Part shown: in pieces, positions 1 to 9,931 of the stretch
Layout: each line of letters opens with the position of its first letter
Numbering within the stretch: position 1 is the stretch's first letter
Assembly: GCA_011503125.2 (NCBI GenBank)
Contig: WWBZ02000016.1
Span: 1,302,001-1,366,000, forward strand
Length of the DNA: 64,000 bases
From: Botryosphaeria dothidea
Lineage: Eukaryota > Ascomycota > Dothideomycetes > Botryosphaeriales > Botryosphaeriaceae
Reading direction: 5' to 3'
The notes under the pieces: model-generated
Seen by the model: only the letters and a program-made list of their open reading frames with translations
What the model was told of the DNA's origin: nothing
Database searches by the model: none
Translations under genes and position numbers: made by a program

Positions 1-189
1 GGACGAGCCATTGGCCCTTGGAGGTGTAGTCAGAGAGGCTGAGCTCTACAACACACAAATGGGTCAGTCGGTGGATGGGCGGAGTTTGGGCGATGCAGAA
101 GCGGACTCACCCTCGAAGGCACCGTCGACGACGGCGGTGACCTTGAAGTCGGGAGCAGGGTGCTGAACGCGGGCGTTGCCGGAAGCCAT
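1..189 (-). CDS. 2-Cys peroxiredoxin, N-terminal fragment (cut by window edge)
   Basis: Thiol peroxidase of the typical 2-Cys (Tsa1/Prx1) family, which reduces hydrogen peroxide with thioredoxin in the cytosol. The start codon is at 189. Exon 1 (111-189) reads [17 protein letters not shown] and continues [10 protein letters not shown] 65-bp intron (46-110, donor GTGAGT, acceptor TAG) follows, and exon 2 (1-45) reads [15 protein letters not shown] after the split Glu codon. The 'PAPDFK...LSDY..KG.WLVL' pattern is the family N-terminus. The peroxidatic Cys lies beyond the window, so activity cannot be judged. An alternative is another AhpC/TSA paralogue, but the family is clear. Confidence 0.85.
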
Positions 190-1402
190 GGCGGATGTGG
201 AGATGTGAGTGTTGGTAAGGATAGAAAGGTATCAAGTGCGATGTGGACTGCGCGAAGCCGGACAAAGCGTTAGCGGGGTGATGGAGCGAGCAAGACAGCA
301 ATGGCTTGGGAGCTGGAAGCGGAAAGGAAGAGGCGGAGGAGGAGAGGGCGCGGGCTTTGTATCAGCAGATGCCCGCGGCGACGAAAGCCGCAAGGGTGCC
401 AACGGTAAAACGTAGCGGATGTGCCTGGGGATGCTGGCCACCAACCTTTTGGCAAAAACTTCCGAGACCGGAAGAATGGCAACAACGGCGCGTTTATCTC
501 AATCAGATGTGGCAACTACTAGCTTCCACGGGGCTGAACGTTCTATATACCAGCCATGCAATTCCAGAACATCCGCATTACTTCAGCAGCCCGCGGCGGC
601 CTCAATCGACGCCGATATGTAATTGTGGGGCGGCTTTACTGTACAGGTGGTATCGGCCCGCTTGTCTTCGGGTTTGCCCACCTTTCGCGCACGTATCTCT
701 CCGATTGACGCCTTCGTTTCTGGCACCTTCTAACGCTGCTTCAACTCTCAAAACTCCTGCGAGCCTGCTGCCAGTCCGGCATCGCCGCTTTTCCCCGCGA
801 GCCCGGCTGCAGGCTGACAGCATGCTCCTCCGTCTCACGCCGCAACATCAGTCATCCTGTCCGCCTCGTCCGCCAAGCGCACCTGCGGAAAGGCTGTTCC
901 GGCGTTGATCGAAGCACCTTGACTCTCTGTGGACCCGCCGCGCTTGGAGCTGTGGCCAGTGACACCATCAAGTACGATGCGTGCTGCCGCCTCGCCCTTA
1001 CGTGCGCGGAGAGGATCGCCGTCGTCCTGGAGTGGCCTGGGGAACCCCATTGCGCAATCGCTACTGAGACGGCCTTCATCCGATGGCGGATGCGGTATGT
1101 ATCACCTTGCGAGCCTGCCTCTTTGTTAATTGGCGCTTGATAAACACTCTTCGTCTTTTCATGCAGCCAATTAAGTTTCCCACCCGGCTCAACGTCGATA
1201 GCCTTCGGAGACTTTGGACAATATGACTTGCAATGATAACACTAAGAACATATCGACTGATGTTCGCGGGGGCATAATACAATCCCCTGGTAGACTCTAA
1301 TTGCTTGTAAAAATAGGGCAGCCTTTTCCGAAGTCAGTCGCGAAAGAATTCCTTCGCGCCGAAAGAAGAAATCTATCTAAAAATACAGGACCGATATCGA
1401 CC
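190..1402. other. intergenic, no gene seen
   Basis: About 1.2 kb between the peroxiredoxin start and the acetyl-CoA transporter stop. It should hold the peroxiredoxin promoter and 5' UTR at its left and the transporter 3' UTR at its right. Open frames here overlap on both strands and have no recognisable protein pattern. I see no RNA gene or repeat. Confidence 0.6.
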
Positions 1403-3547
1403 CTAGCTAGAACCTGACAGTCTCCACGCCCTGAGCGGCAGGGATTGCAACTTGAGCGCGGCTGGCTTGATGAAGCCCCAGAAAGTTACGACGCCAACAA
1501 TTATGCAGAGCACATTCACGATGTAATAACCATCGTGCTCGATGTTGCATGAACCACCGCCGTCAATACAACGGTGCTTATCAGCCTCGAGTGCACAAGA
1601 GAATTGTGAAGTGACGAGGTCGCCCTTTAGGTCCGCAGGCGGAGTCGTAGGTGGGAAACATGTAGCGACCGTGAAGAAGTCCACAAACTTGAGGATAAAG
1701 AACCGTGGGAACGTGCCACCCAGGTTCGAAACACTGCAGAAATGTTTGATCAGCACGGAGAAGATAAGGCAAGGTAAGGTAAGCAGGGTCTACTCACGTG
1801 GCGAGAAGCGTCATGTAGGTGCCACCGATGACCGGATCAGCAATCTTGGCATGGAAAGCCGATATCGCGACGAACATTATGGTACTCATGAAGGTCGAGA
1901 ACACATGCTCAACAATCACGGTAAGCAGGTACCATGTTGTCACGCCTCCTGCCGGGAAAATCATGACAACAAATTGCGCAAAGGCTGCCGCGAAAAGCCG
2001 GCCGACGAATGCCCAGCACCAAAGCTGCATAGGCGGGTACGTCTGGGACCACTTTCCAGCGTAATAGCCCAGAGAAAGCTCAAACGGGAAGTCGATCAGT
2101 ACGGTAAGTGCCATATCTTCTTGGCTGAAGCCCTTGTCCAGAAGCTTGAGATTGGTAACAGCATCGTTAGCCTGGAAGCCAATTTTAGCGATGAGGTGGA
2201 TGGCAATGAAGGTCTGGATGTTCTTGAGCTTCAAAATGCCTCCCATGACCCTATAGACCTCTGAGATTCCATCGTTATTTTTCGTCTTTTCCTCACGCTT
2301 CATGAGTGCAAGACCCAGAGTGACGGCCAAGTACGCCCATCCCCAGAAGGTCAAGTAGCCTCCCAGTGTCATGACGCCTTCGTCTTTGGGTGTTGCACGG
2401 AACCATTTGTTGGCAAAGTCAGGGGAGTTGAAAGCAAGAAACACGGTGTAGGACAAGAACTGGCCGGCGGTCAAGCCAACGGTCTGGGCGGTGGATGCGT
2501 ACGATAGGTTTTCGGGAGAAAGCAGAGTAAGAGCCCAACCTGGGATACATTAGCAATCAAATACCACGGTAAGGAGGCAAGGCGCATACCGTCGACAGCA
2601 ATGTCTTGCGTTGCGCACATGAAAACCAAAAAGAACCACCACCAGGTGAAACCCCAAATTCCTGCACCACCGTCTGCGCCAGCCTGGATCATCATCTTTT
2701 CCGCGCGAGCGCCAAGCCATAGCATGCCAAATCCGGAAAGAGTCTGGATAGGCAAGATCCAACTCTTTCTCCTGCCAACCTTGGGGCTCCAAATCGCGTC
2801 TACGATGGGACTCCAGAGGAGTTTAAGGGAGTAGGGGTATGATGCTAGCGAGAAGACACCAATTTGACTGTACGAGAGATGTGCTTTGAGTAAGAACGGC
2901 ACGGATCCGCTGGCAAGACCCATTGGCACGCCCTGAAGGAAGTAAAGTAGGACCAACAGGAGAAAGTTCCTCTGATCTTTCTTCGGGAGCTCACTGAAAC
3001 CCTTGGATGAGCCCTCCTCATCGTGGGTCATCGCTTGCATAGGATCGTCGTCCAAGGTGAAGCTGTCCCTGCTCATCAAATGCGACGCCTGGGAAGCCGA
3101 AGAGGGACTATCCAATCCAACATGCTTGCGCCTTTGACCAAGAAGATTATCCATGGCACCAGTTGCGTGCCCGTTGCTGCGGTTCGAGTCTATAGAATCG
3201 CCGCGCGCTGCGGCGGGTCGAGGATTCGGCGACTTGCCCTTCCTCTTTGACATGGGAGCTTCGGCGGAGGAATCGAAGTCGGACTCGTCGGATGTAAGGA
3301 GTGTATTGATTTCAAGGCCGTAGTGAGTACGGATGCGTGAGACGGATTTGCCTTGCGCGGAGGCGCTTGAGGAAGGAGAATTGGAGTGAAGGTCTTGGAG
3401 TTCAAGGCTTTGTTGCGATGCTCCGCGGCGATGCTTGAAGTTTTGAAGCTGTTGCTGGTGGGTCGGCTGGACGTTCGAAATGTCAGAGATGGAAGGGATC
3501 AAGGGAATGCGTGGGGGAGGTTGAGCGTCGCCAGTTGTGGTAGGCAT
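1403..3547 (-). CDS. acetyl-CoA transporter, SLC33A1/AT-1 type
   Basis: Polytopic membrane protein predicted to move acetyl-CoA into the ER/Golgi lumen. Three exons: 2590-3547, 1798-2539 and 1403-1733, giving 676 residues; both introns have GT-AG ends and keep frame. The first 170 residues are a Ser/Pro/Asn-rich cytosolic tail. The membrane domain then opens with KKDQRNFLLLVLLYFLQGVP and carries the family signatures LLWSPIVDA, GRRKSWILP and ATQDIAVDGWALTLL, the last spanning the first splice junction. The final exon ends in CIIVGVVTFWGFIKP. The family (Acatn, SLC33A1) is recognised from these motifs; the compartment and substrate are inferred from the animal protein. The long N-terminal tail is typical of fungal members. 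Confidence 0.9.
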
Positions 3548-3928
3548 CCATGGAATAGTTTACAGTTCGGTTGGGCTAGGCGGTGGAAATTTAGTGTTGG
3601 GGGCGGCGATGATGTATCCAGAAGCGGAACGTGGCCAGTACGAGGGGTATGTCCGTCGCGGCGGGCGGAGCGCAGCAAGATCGGGCTGGGGTCAAGGGTG
3701 GCGGTGAACAGGGAGTGCGCTGTTCACCGTTTGTTCAGAGCAGACCTCAGGAGACTGGGGAAAAAACTGGCGCAGGATAAAAGGACAGCCGTAGGCACTC
3801 GCGGCGCACCCGTGAAGCTGGTCGGTCGCAGCTGTACATAATCCAGGCGTCCGCAGGCGTCGCGTTTCATCTTGCGCTTCTGGACCTGCCGCTTCCCGCC
3901 GGTCGCAGCCGCAGCGTGCCAAGCCAAA

Positions 3929-4183
3929 ATGTCCACGGGCCTACGCGACGGCCTGCGCGTCTTTGCCCAGAGCCCTGTCCACCGCACGCCCTCGCTCGCG
4001 TCGTTGTTTATTGCCGTCATCGCCTGGACCACTTTCCTCTTCTCCCTCGTCGCGTGGGCTGTCAACATCCACCACTTTATCCACAAGGACTCTCTGACCC
4101 AGCTCCTGTACGAAGTCGCCGCCGACTCGCTATACCATCAGCATGGCGGCCTTGCCTGTGCCGGATTCCCCGGTCGACAATGA
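3929..4183 (+). CDS. small single-pass membrane protein, unidentified
   Basis: An 84-residue frame starting MSTGLRDGLRVFAQSPVHRT, followed by one strongly hydrophobic segment (about residues 24-47, containing FIAVIAWTTFLFSLV) and a polar tail. Third codon positions are mostly C or G, like the true exons nearby and unlike the opposite strand, which supports real coding. Its last 41 bases overlap the CENP-O start codon at 4143 in another frame. It may be a separate small gene, an upstream frame on the CENP-O transcript, or part of a gene with an exon I have not resolved. I do not recognise a family. Confidence 0.4.
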   Translation: MSTGLRDGLRVFAQSPVHRTPSLASLFIAVIAWTTFLFSLVAWAVNIHHFIHKDSLTQLLYEVAADSLYHQHGGLACAGFPGRQ

Positions 4184-5089
4184 GATCGCGCTTATGCGCG
4201 AGCAGAGTACGCCGTTCCGCGCAACCATTCTCAATGCCAGCCTTAACGCGTCACAGTCGAGTCTCTTGAGCACCGCCGCTCCGTCCTGTCTTCCACGCTT
4301 CTGTCTTCCCAAAATACCCTGGAACGCATCCGACGCGACAACGCCAAATCCAATTCAACCACCTCGCCGGCTTCCACCGCCTTGACCGTTGCCGAAAAGC
4401 AACAAAAGCACAACCTAGAAAATCTGCATCGCACATGCGCTGGTGTCACCGCATTCCGCGTGAAGGACCCTGATCCGTATGCTGTAGACAACGGCAAGAT
4501 ACTAGGTGTGCGCATCGAGGTGTCTGTGAAAGGAAAATTTGCTGCACCATACTATCTGCTCCTGAACCGGGCCTTTCCAGAAAACGGAGACCTGCGCATT
4601 CACAAGCACACAATTCCTCCCTGTATCCCGCTGCAAGCACTGGTTGCAAGATATCTTCCTCAAAGGTCGCCATCTTCTGAAAATGGATCCATGCAGCAGA
4701 GCCGGCCCCAGGATTTGCACCGTCTTGTAAGGACTTTGCGGCAGGAATTGGTCTCCCACCAATTGCGCCTGGATGCGGTTGTTAAGTTACGCAGGGATGC
4801 GGGTCTATCGGAAGATTTCGGGGCTGGTTCTGTTAGAAGGAGGCGAGGCAAGGCAGGAATTGCGGATGTCAAGGCAATCGATGTTGCTGCGAGAGAGATT
4901 GAGATCCGGTGGGCGGATGCCAGTACGGCGCGGATTCTCTTGTCTAAGAAAGGGGTCGTGGAAAAGGTTGTGGCGAGGAGTTCGGATGGAAGTACACGGA
5001 TGAAGGCTATTGAGAGGGCAGTCAAAAACGGAGACGGCCGCGTGGAGGGGGTACTCGAGCGTTTAGTTCGTTCATCAGAGGCGGTGTAA
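4143..5089 (+). CDS. kinetochore protein CENP-O / Mcm21
   Basis: Subunit of the inner kinetochore COMA/CCAN complex that links centromeric chromatin to outer kinetochore proteins. Two exons, 4143-4206 and 4257-5089, give 298 residues; the 50-bp intron (GTACGC...CACAG) is needed to join VDNEIALMREQ to IESLEHRRSVLSS, which together form a short N-terminal coiled coil. The globular domain follows from about residue 70, with LENLHRTCAGVTAF, GVRIEV and FAAPYYLLLNR, then HTIPPCIPL and a C-terminal helix QDLHRLVRTLRQEL. These match the fungal Cenp-O family. The Mcm21 name is by homology; the centromeric role is inferred. The start overlaps the small membrane ORF. Confidence 0.8.
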
Positions 5090-5618
5090 TTGAAGTCCCA
5101 GGTATATCGGTATATCAGAAGCAGGACCTTAATGATCTATAATGCGAAATGAGTTTTACGGTAAAAGAGGAAATCTCGGAACGCCTTCTACACATTTATT
5201 CCCGAACAGTTGCTTTCACGCCTTACGCAGCCCACAAGTAGGGCATGGTTTAAAGTGATCCGGTGCTTTATTGAGGCCAGTGATTGCTCCTGTTTAGAAA
5301 TAAAGCGCTGACCTTCCTATATGTAGCGCTGAAGTGGCAGTGTTCCGACAGAAGTCGTGTTCCAATCTACCTCAAGTTATCTTCACCCGGCTTTCAATGA
5401 TGAATTGATGTGGCCGTCGCCAAGTTTGCCAACTCCCGTCATCGCGGTTGCCGAAATATTTGGCTAGACGTGCCTGCCGTCTTGAACTTGACAAGTGACA
5501 TTTCTCACGCCCCGTTGCGTCTTCAACTCTTCACGTCACCAACCAATCATCTCCTCAGAAGCATCTGCTGCCCGAGGTTTCAGTGGGATGTAGCATACCG
5601 ACCCAAAGGCCCGCAGAC
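5090..5618. other. intergenic, no gene seen
   Basis: About 530 bp between the CENP-O stop and the F-box/ankyrin start, both on the plus strand. It is AT-richer than the flanking exons and should contain the CENP-O 3' UTR and the next promoter. No RNA gene or repeat is apparent. Confidence 0.5.
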
Positions 5619-6716
5619 ATGCCGCACATCAATACCAGCGATCCCTTACCTGGACCCATCAAAACCCAGCCTCGTCTCACCTCCATGTCCGAGATTCCAC
5701 GTACCAACGCTGCTTCACCTGAGTCACGCCAGAGCCATGACGACCATCCATCCCGCTGTCTACTCACTGACCTGCCTTTGGACGTGTTTCGAGACGTCAT
5801 CGAATGGCTGGCACATATGTCAAGAGACAACTTTGACATGCCGACCCTGTTAGATCTGCGCCTCTTATGCAGTAGGACTCCTCTCCCAGATTCAATTGCC
5901 CAAGTACCGTAATTTACAGTATCTGATGCCTGTTCAGGAGCCTTTGACGCGGAGATTCTCGAAGCAATCGTAAGGCTCCCGCCAGTGGATGTCAGTCACT
6001 TAACAAACCGACAACTCTCCATCCCTCGACTCCTTTACAAGAGAATCATCACAGAGAAGGTCTACGATGAATTCAATGTTTACGGTGCAGCCATCCCGGT
6101 CATACGCAAGACTGCCGCGGCGCTCAATGCGGCCCTCGATAACCCCATTGAGCAATTCGAGCACAGCATGAGAAACATCTTGATTGACATGTGCGTCCGC
6201 AACTGCGAGGATCTTATATTGGTGTCAGGGAACTCTATCGGATGGCTCGGCACACCTGGCTGGGCTGCAATCGAAAACGGTATGATTCACATGGAGATCC
6301 ATATGCTACGGACAGAGTTCGAGGACGGTTGGAATGAGCCCATAAACTGGGCGGATAATCTCTTCGAAGGAGCATGTATGACAAATGATGTCGAAATAGC
6401 TCGTACTCTTCTTGACATGAACTTCGAGTTCGCCATTCATCATGACGGATTGGGTTTGAACCGGGCAGTCCGCGAATGCCATTACGAAGTCTTGGACGTA
6501 GTGATCGACCATGATTCCAATCACAAACTATTGATGTCGATCGAGGATTTTGTTGTCGAGAAATTCTCGGAGAGCCATAGTGAGCCAATGCTCCGTTTCC
6601 TCTACGAGCGCTGTGCGAAGAAAAAGTGCCTGCCGTCCGGACGCGAGCTCCTGACCAGTGCAAAACAAGAACAAAATCTGCAATTACTGCTGGATCTTGG
6701 ACAGAATCCAAATTAG
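5619..6716 (+). CDS. F-box-like / ankyrin-repeat protein, interrupted by in-frame TAG
   Basis: Two exons, 5619-5871 and 5938 onward; the 66-bp intron (GTAGGA...TTCAG) joins LLDLRLLC to RAFDAEILEAI, completing an F-box-like segment that begins LLTDLPLDVFRDVIEWL (about residues 48-90). Ankyrin-type repeats follow, for example NLFEGACMTNDVEIARTLLD and LNRAVRECHYEVLDVVID. The frame stops at TAG 6714-6716 (343 residues), right after LLLDLGQNPN, then continues unbroken to 6971 with a further ankyrin repeat. F-box/ankyrin proteins normally recruit substrates to SCF ubiquitin ligases, but with no partner visible that is inference. Either a recent nonsense mutation or a genuinely shorter protein explains the stop. 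Confidence 0.65.
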
Positions 6717-6971
6717 AAATGGCACTCGAAGAAGTTGAATAACCCACTGGGTTACGCAACGGCATTCGGCACGGCAAACATGATCAGGATTCTGGTGGCC
6801 TCTGGAGCAGCTGTTCCTGAGGATGAGAATACACGTTGTGATTTGAGGCGCGCCGCTGTCTGGTATAGCCAAATCGACACCCTCATTGTGCTGGAGGAAT
6901 TCGGGATTGAGAAGCCGGCGGTCTTTGATGACTTAGTCAAAAAGGCTGCGATGAAGGCTGCCAGAGGTTGA
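6717..6971 (+). pseudogene. severed ankyrin C-terminus, same frame after the TAG
   Basis: In the same reading frame as the gene before it, 84 sense codons follow the TAG before a TGA at 6969-6971. They start KWHSKKLNNPLGYA, include the ankyrin core TANMIRILVASGA and end VKKAAMKAARG. The repeat is normally spaced relative to LLLDLGQNPN, so this looks like the original C-terminus cut off by one base change. No splice pair that would remove the stop is visible. Confidence 0.6.
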
Positions 6972-7305
6972 TTTGAGACATCAGGAATGCAAATCCATAT
7001 GAGGATCGGGAGAGAACATGTCAAAAGACAAAAATTTTATTCTATACAGATGCTATGCAAATACTACTAGGAATCAATGTTTCCAGTGACTGTGTCCACT
7101 CCTGCTGCACAAAATGGTAGAAATTTTGAGATCCTCCGTATACTGAGTATGCATGAAGATTTGAAGTATTCTTCTGGGCATAGATACAGCCAGAATGTTT
7201 TTATTATGACTTTTGCTTCAACTTCCCATAGCACTGTTGAGATAGCTATGTTGTTACTCAAGCTTTGTATCTTTTCACAACCGCCCGTGTTTTCAGGGTT
7301 ATAGC
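6972..7305. other. AT-rich intergenic stretch
   Basis: About 330 bp, clearly AT-richer than the genes on either side. At about 7156-7229 there is a weak inverted pair (ttgaagtattcttctgggc and tttgcttcaacttccc) that resembles a decayed copy of the palindromic element described elsewhere in this window. I do not count it as a copy. Confidence 0.3.
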
Positions 7306-8040
7306 ATGATGGACGAAGAGGAGGAGGGCATTCTCAAAGCTAAGCTCGCTCCTCCCGCTCCTCCACAGCGCAGCGCAGGTCCAGTCTTGCAAGGTCTCCG
7401 CGAGTACGAGCGCGAAGACGACTACATCAACGACGATGACCTCTCAGGCAACGAAGACGAAGATGAGGAGAACAGCATGGACTTTGATCCCACGGCTGAA
7501 GACCTTGTGCCGCACAACGAGCCGCTTGACCTCGATTCAGCCAACCTCACCACCGCTCCGCACAACTCCGCCGAGCACACCTACGCCGACCGCCTCCAGA
7601 ACAAGCCCCGCACATACAAAGCTATGCGCACCTTCATCTCCGGCGACAGCCTCTACGGCGACCAGCTCGACCTCGGCCCGCACACCACCCTGACTGACAT
7701 GCAAACCGCCCTCGCCGACGATGCGCGCTGCTGCGCTGACATCCTGGATCTCACTGGCAACTTGCTTGGCTACGTCTACACGCAGGACTCTGAGTTGGTA
7801 GTCAATGGGATGGCGGAGCTGGACGGCTACTTTAACGCCGTGCGGGAGAGCATCGTGCACAAGATCAACTTCTTGATTGAGGGAGGAGCGGCGGGGGAGA
7901 CGGTGATGAGGGCGTTTGAGAGCCTGAATCACTTCTGTTGTGTGGCTGTGGATGTGGTGGATGAGATCTGCGAAATCTTGAGGGCGATTATGGAGGGAGG
8001 GTATGAACTTGGGTTTTGGGAGGGCATCTATGGCATGTAG
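7306..8040 (+). CDS. hypothetical acidic protein
   Basis: A 244-residue single-exon frame from ATG 7306, whose second codon is also ATG. The first 70 residues are acidic and disordered (DDYINDDDLSGNEDEDEE). The rest is predicted helical, with DDARCCADILDLTGNLLGYV and AVDVVDEICEILRAIMEGG. I recognise no family. After the TAG at 8038-8040 the same frame stays open for another 43 codons (SKLDGLRHALGGVDKVYG and onward) to TGA 8170-8172, so the original protein may have been longer. It sits next to another gene with an in-frame TAG. Confidence 0.55.
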   Translation: MMDEEEEGILKAKLAPPAPPQRSAGPVLQGLREYEREDDYINDDDLSGNEDEDEENSMDFDPTAEDLVPHNEPLDLDSANLTTAPHNSAEHTYADRLQNKPRTYKAMRTFISGDSLYGDQLDLGPHTTLTDMQTALADDARCCADILDLTGNLLGYVYTQDSELVVNGMAELDGYFNAVRESIVHKINFLIEGGAAGETVMRAFESLNHFCCVAVDVVDEICEILRAIMEGGYELGFWEGIYGM

Positions 8041-8910
8041 AGCAAGCTGGATGGTCTGCGTCACGCGCTAGGAGGGGTGGACAAGGTTTACGGATGCCAG
8101 GATGAGGACTTCGCGGACAGTAACAATGTCTGCAACCTGACACGCAGTGTCCAGGGTGTCGTCATCGGTTGAGGTTATCGGAAATTGGACCTGAAAATGG
8201 AGAGTCGGGTTGGATACGCATTAAGAGACTTGACGTATGGGGCAATGTATTCACCTATTTTGAGCAAGGGTCAAATATCTGGTGCTGTGATAATTGCGCC
8301 AGAAAGCCGTGATTACAGGAAAATCTTAAGTTCAACGCTTATAAGATACTGAGAGTAGACCAAAATACTTAGAACTTCCGATGTGGGTCAGTCATGCTAC
8401 TTCATTCTTTTTCAAGCTTTAAGCGCAGATGATTGATTCGATTAGTGCAGTCCCTGAATTATTTTACCGCCATTACTGCTGCATCCGCACTAGAGAGCTC
8501 TTGATCCTGATCTTCGTGAAAGATACTATTTCACTCCAACTGAGATTGGAAGGTTTCAGCACAAGACCCACTGACATGGATACGAAGTACATTGATATTT
8601 TGGAGAAATACAGAGGAACGCATAGAAATTAGAAAATTTAGCGAAAGTCTGTTCATTATTGACCTAAATTACCTCCCCTCTCACATCATCCAGCTCGTAT
8701 ATCGTAGACTATTAAACCATGGAGGCGCTACAGTATCACAAGAGTGATGATCTGTAGATCGATTCCCCACACCGCAGAAAGAAAGAAAATTATGCACTCG
8801 CGAGCAGCAGCAAGCTGCGCTTGGTATCACAAAAGCGGACGCCAAAAGCAGAACAATTGGTATCCAGCAAGTCAGAGCGAAACTCTTAGATCAGTCTGTT
8901 GCGAACAAAC
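8041..8910. other. intergenic, possible severed C-terminus then AT-rich DNA
   Basis: 8041-8172 continues the preceding frame in codons that look coding. From about 8173 to 8880 the DNA is AT-rich with no supportable gene. The right end should contain the 3' UTR of the opsin gene on the minus strand. Confidence 0.4.
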
Positions 8911-9931
8911 TTAGACATTGGTGGCGGTCTGGCCCTCATTATGCGTGCCATTGGTGGCAGTGGGAGCAGTGCCAGTACCGTTGGTACCGTTGGTCACACC
9001 GTTTCCGGTCCTCTTCTCGTGGCCGACAGCACCGCCAATGACGGCAGGGTCCTCATCATAGTCACGGATGCGGAGGCCGAGACGCGATGGGTCAATGTTG
9101 CGGTGACCGAAGATGAGCAGAGCACCGAAGACAGGCTTGGCGAGGAGGTCGAGAATGCCATAGAAGACGGCCTCAGAATCAGGAGCAATGATGTTACCTC
9201 CTTCCGCAACACCCCAGGCAATGGGGTAGACAATCCAGAGAATGGTGGTGAGGGAACCACACATCAAGAACACGCGACCAACATCCTTGCCCAGGTGATT
9301 GGCGTGGATGCGGGCTTCCCAGGCGAGCTGGTAGACAATATAGACCAGGGCGGCGCAGCCTAAATGGAAGTTATTAATATAGGTGATACATGGAGGGACA
9401 AGGAAGACACATACCGAATGCGAAGTAACCCCACTTGTACGAGCTGCGAACAAGAGCGCCAACAAGACCGGTTATGATCATGACCCAATCAACGAAGATG
9501 ACCCAGAGGAGAGTCGGCCATGGCATGCCCGCCGTAAGGAGTAAATCCATAAGCAGCAGCGGGGTAGTGATGAACCAGTCGATGTAACGAACATAAAAGA
9601 TCTCACGGTTAACACCGCTGACCTTGGAGTCGCTGCGGCGGAATTGAACGTCGATAGGGGTCCAGCCAAGGTTGGAAGCCATGGAGAAGTAGGCAATGGC
9701 GGCTGTCATGGTAACAGCGGCAGTGATGTAGTGGAAAATGCGATGCTGACGCGGCTTGGTAATAGCAAGACCGGCGAAGATGAAGGTCGCCAGGGTCATG
9801 ACAGCAGTCACTGCCCAGTACCAGTCGGAGCCGCGGACAGTGATGGCGATGTCAGCACGCTGGCCGTTGACAGTGTCGCCATTGACGCGCAAGGCGTCGT
9901 TTCGACGCACGAAATTGTTCAAGTGGTCCAT
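8911..9931 (-). CDS. carO: microbial-type rhodopsin, CarO-like proton pump
   Basis: Seven-helix retinal protein. Exons 9415-9931 and 8911-9359 give 321 residues; the 55-bp intron (GTATGT...TTTAG) splits a Gly codon. Helix C reads RYIDWF then TTPLLLMD, so Asp118 aligns with the bacteriorhodopsin proton acceptor (D85) and Asp129 with the proton donor (D96). Helix G contains LLAKPVFGALL, with Lys247 as the retinal Schiff-base residue. Having both carboxylates predicts a pump of the CarO/Leptosphaeria type rather than a slow sensory opsin such as NOP-1. A low-complexity N/T/G tail ends the protein. It lies beside the enzymes that make carotene and retinal, which supports the CarO name. Confidence 0.93.

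Noticed and set aside
7156..7229. Possible ninth copy of the palindromic element
   Set aside because: Only parts of each arm match and the region is AT-rich, so chance is not excluded.
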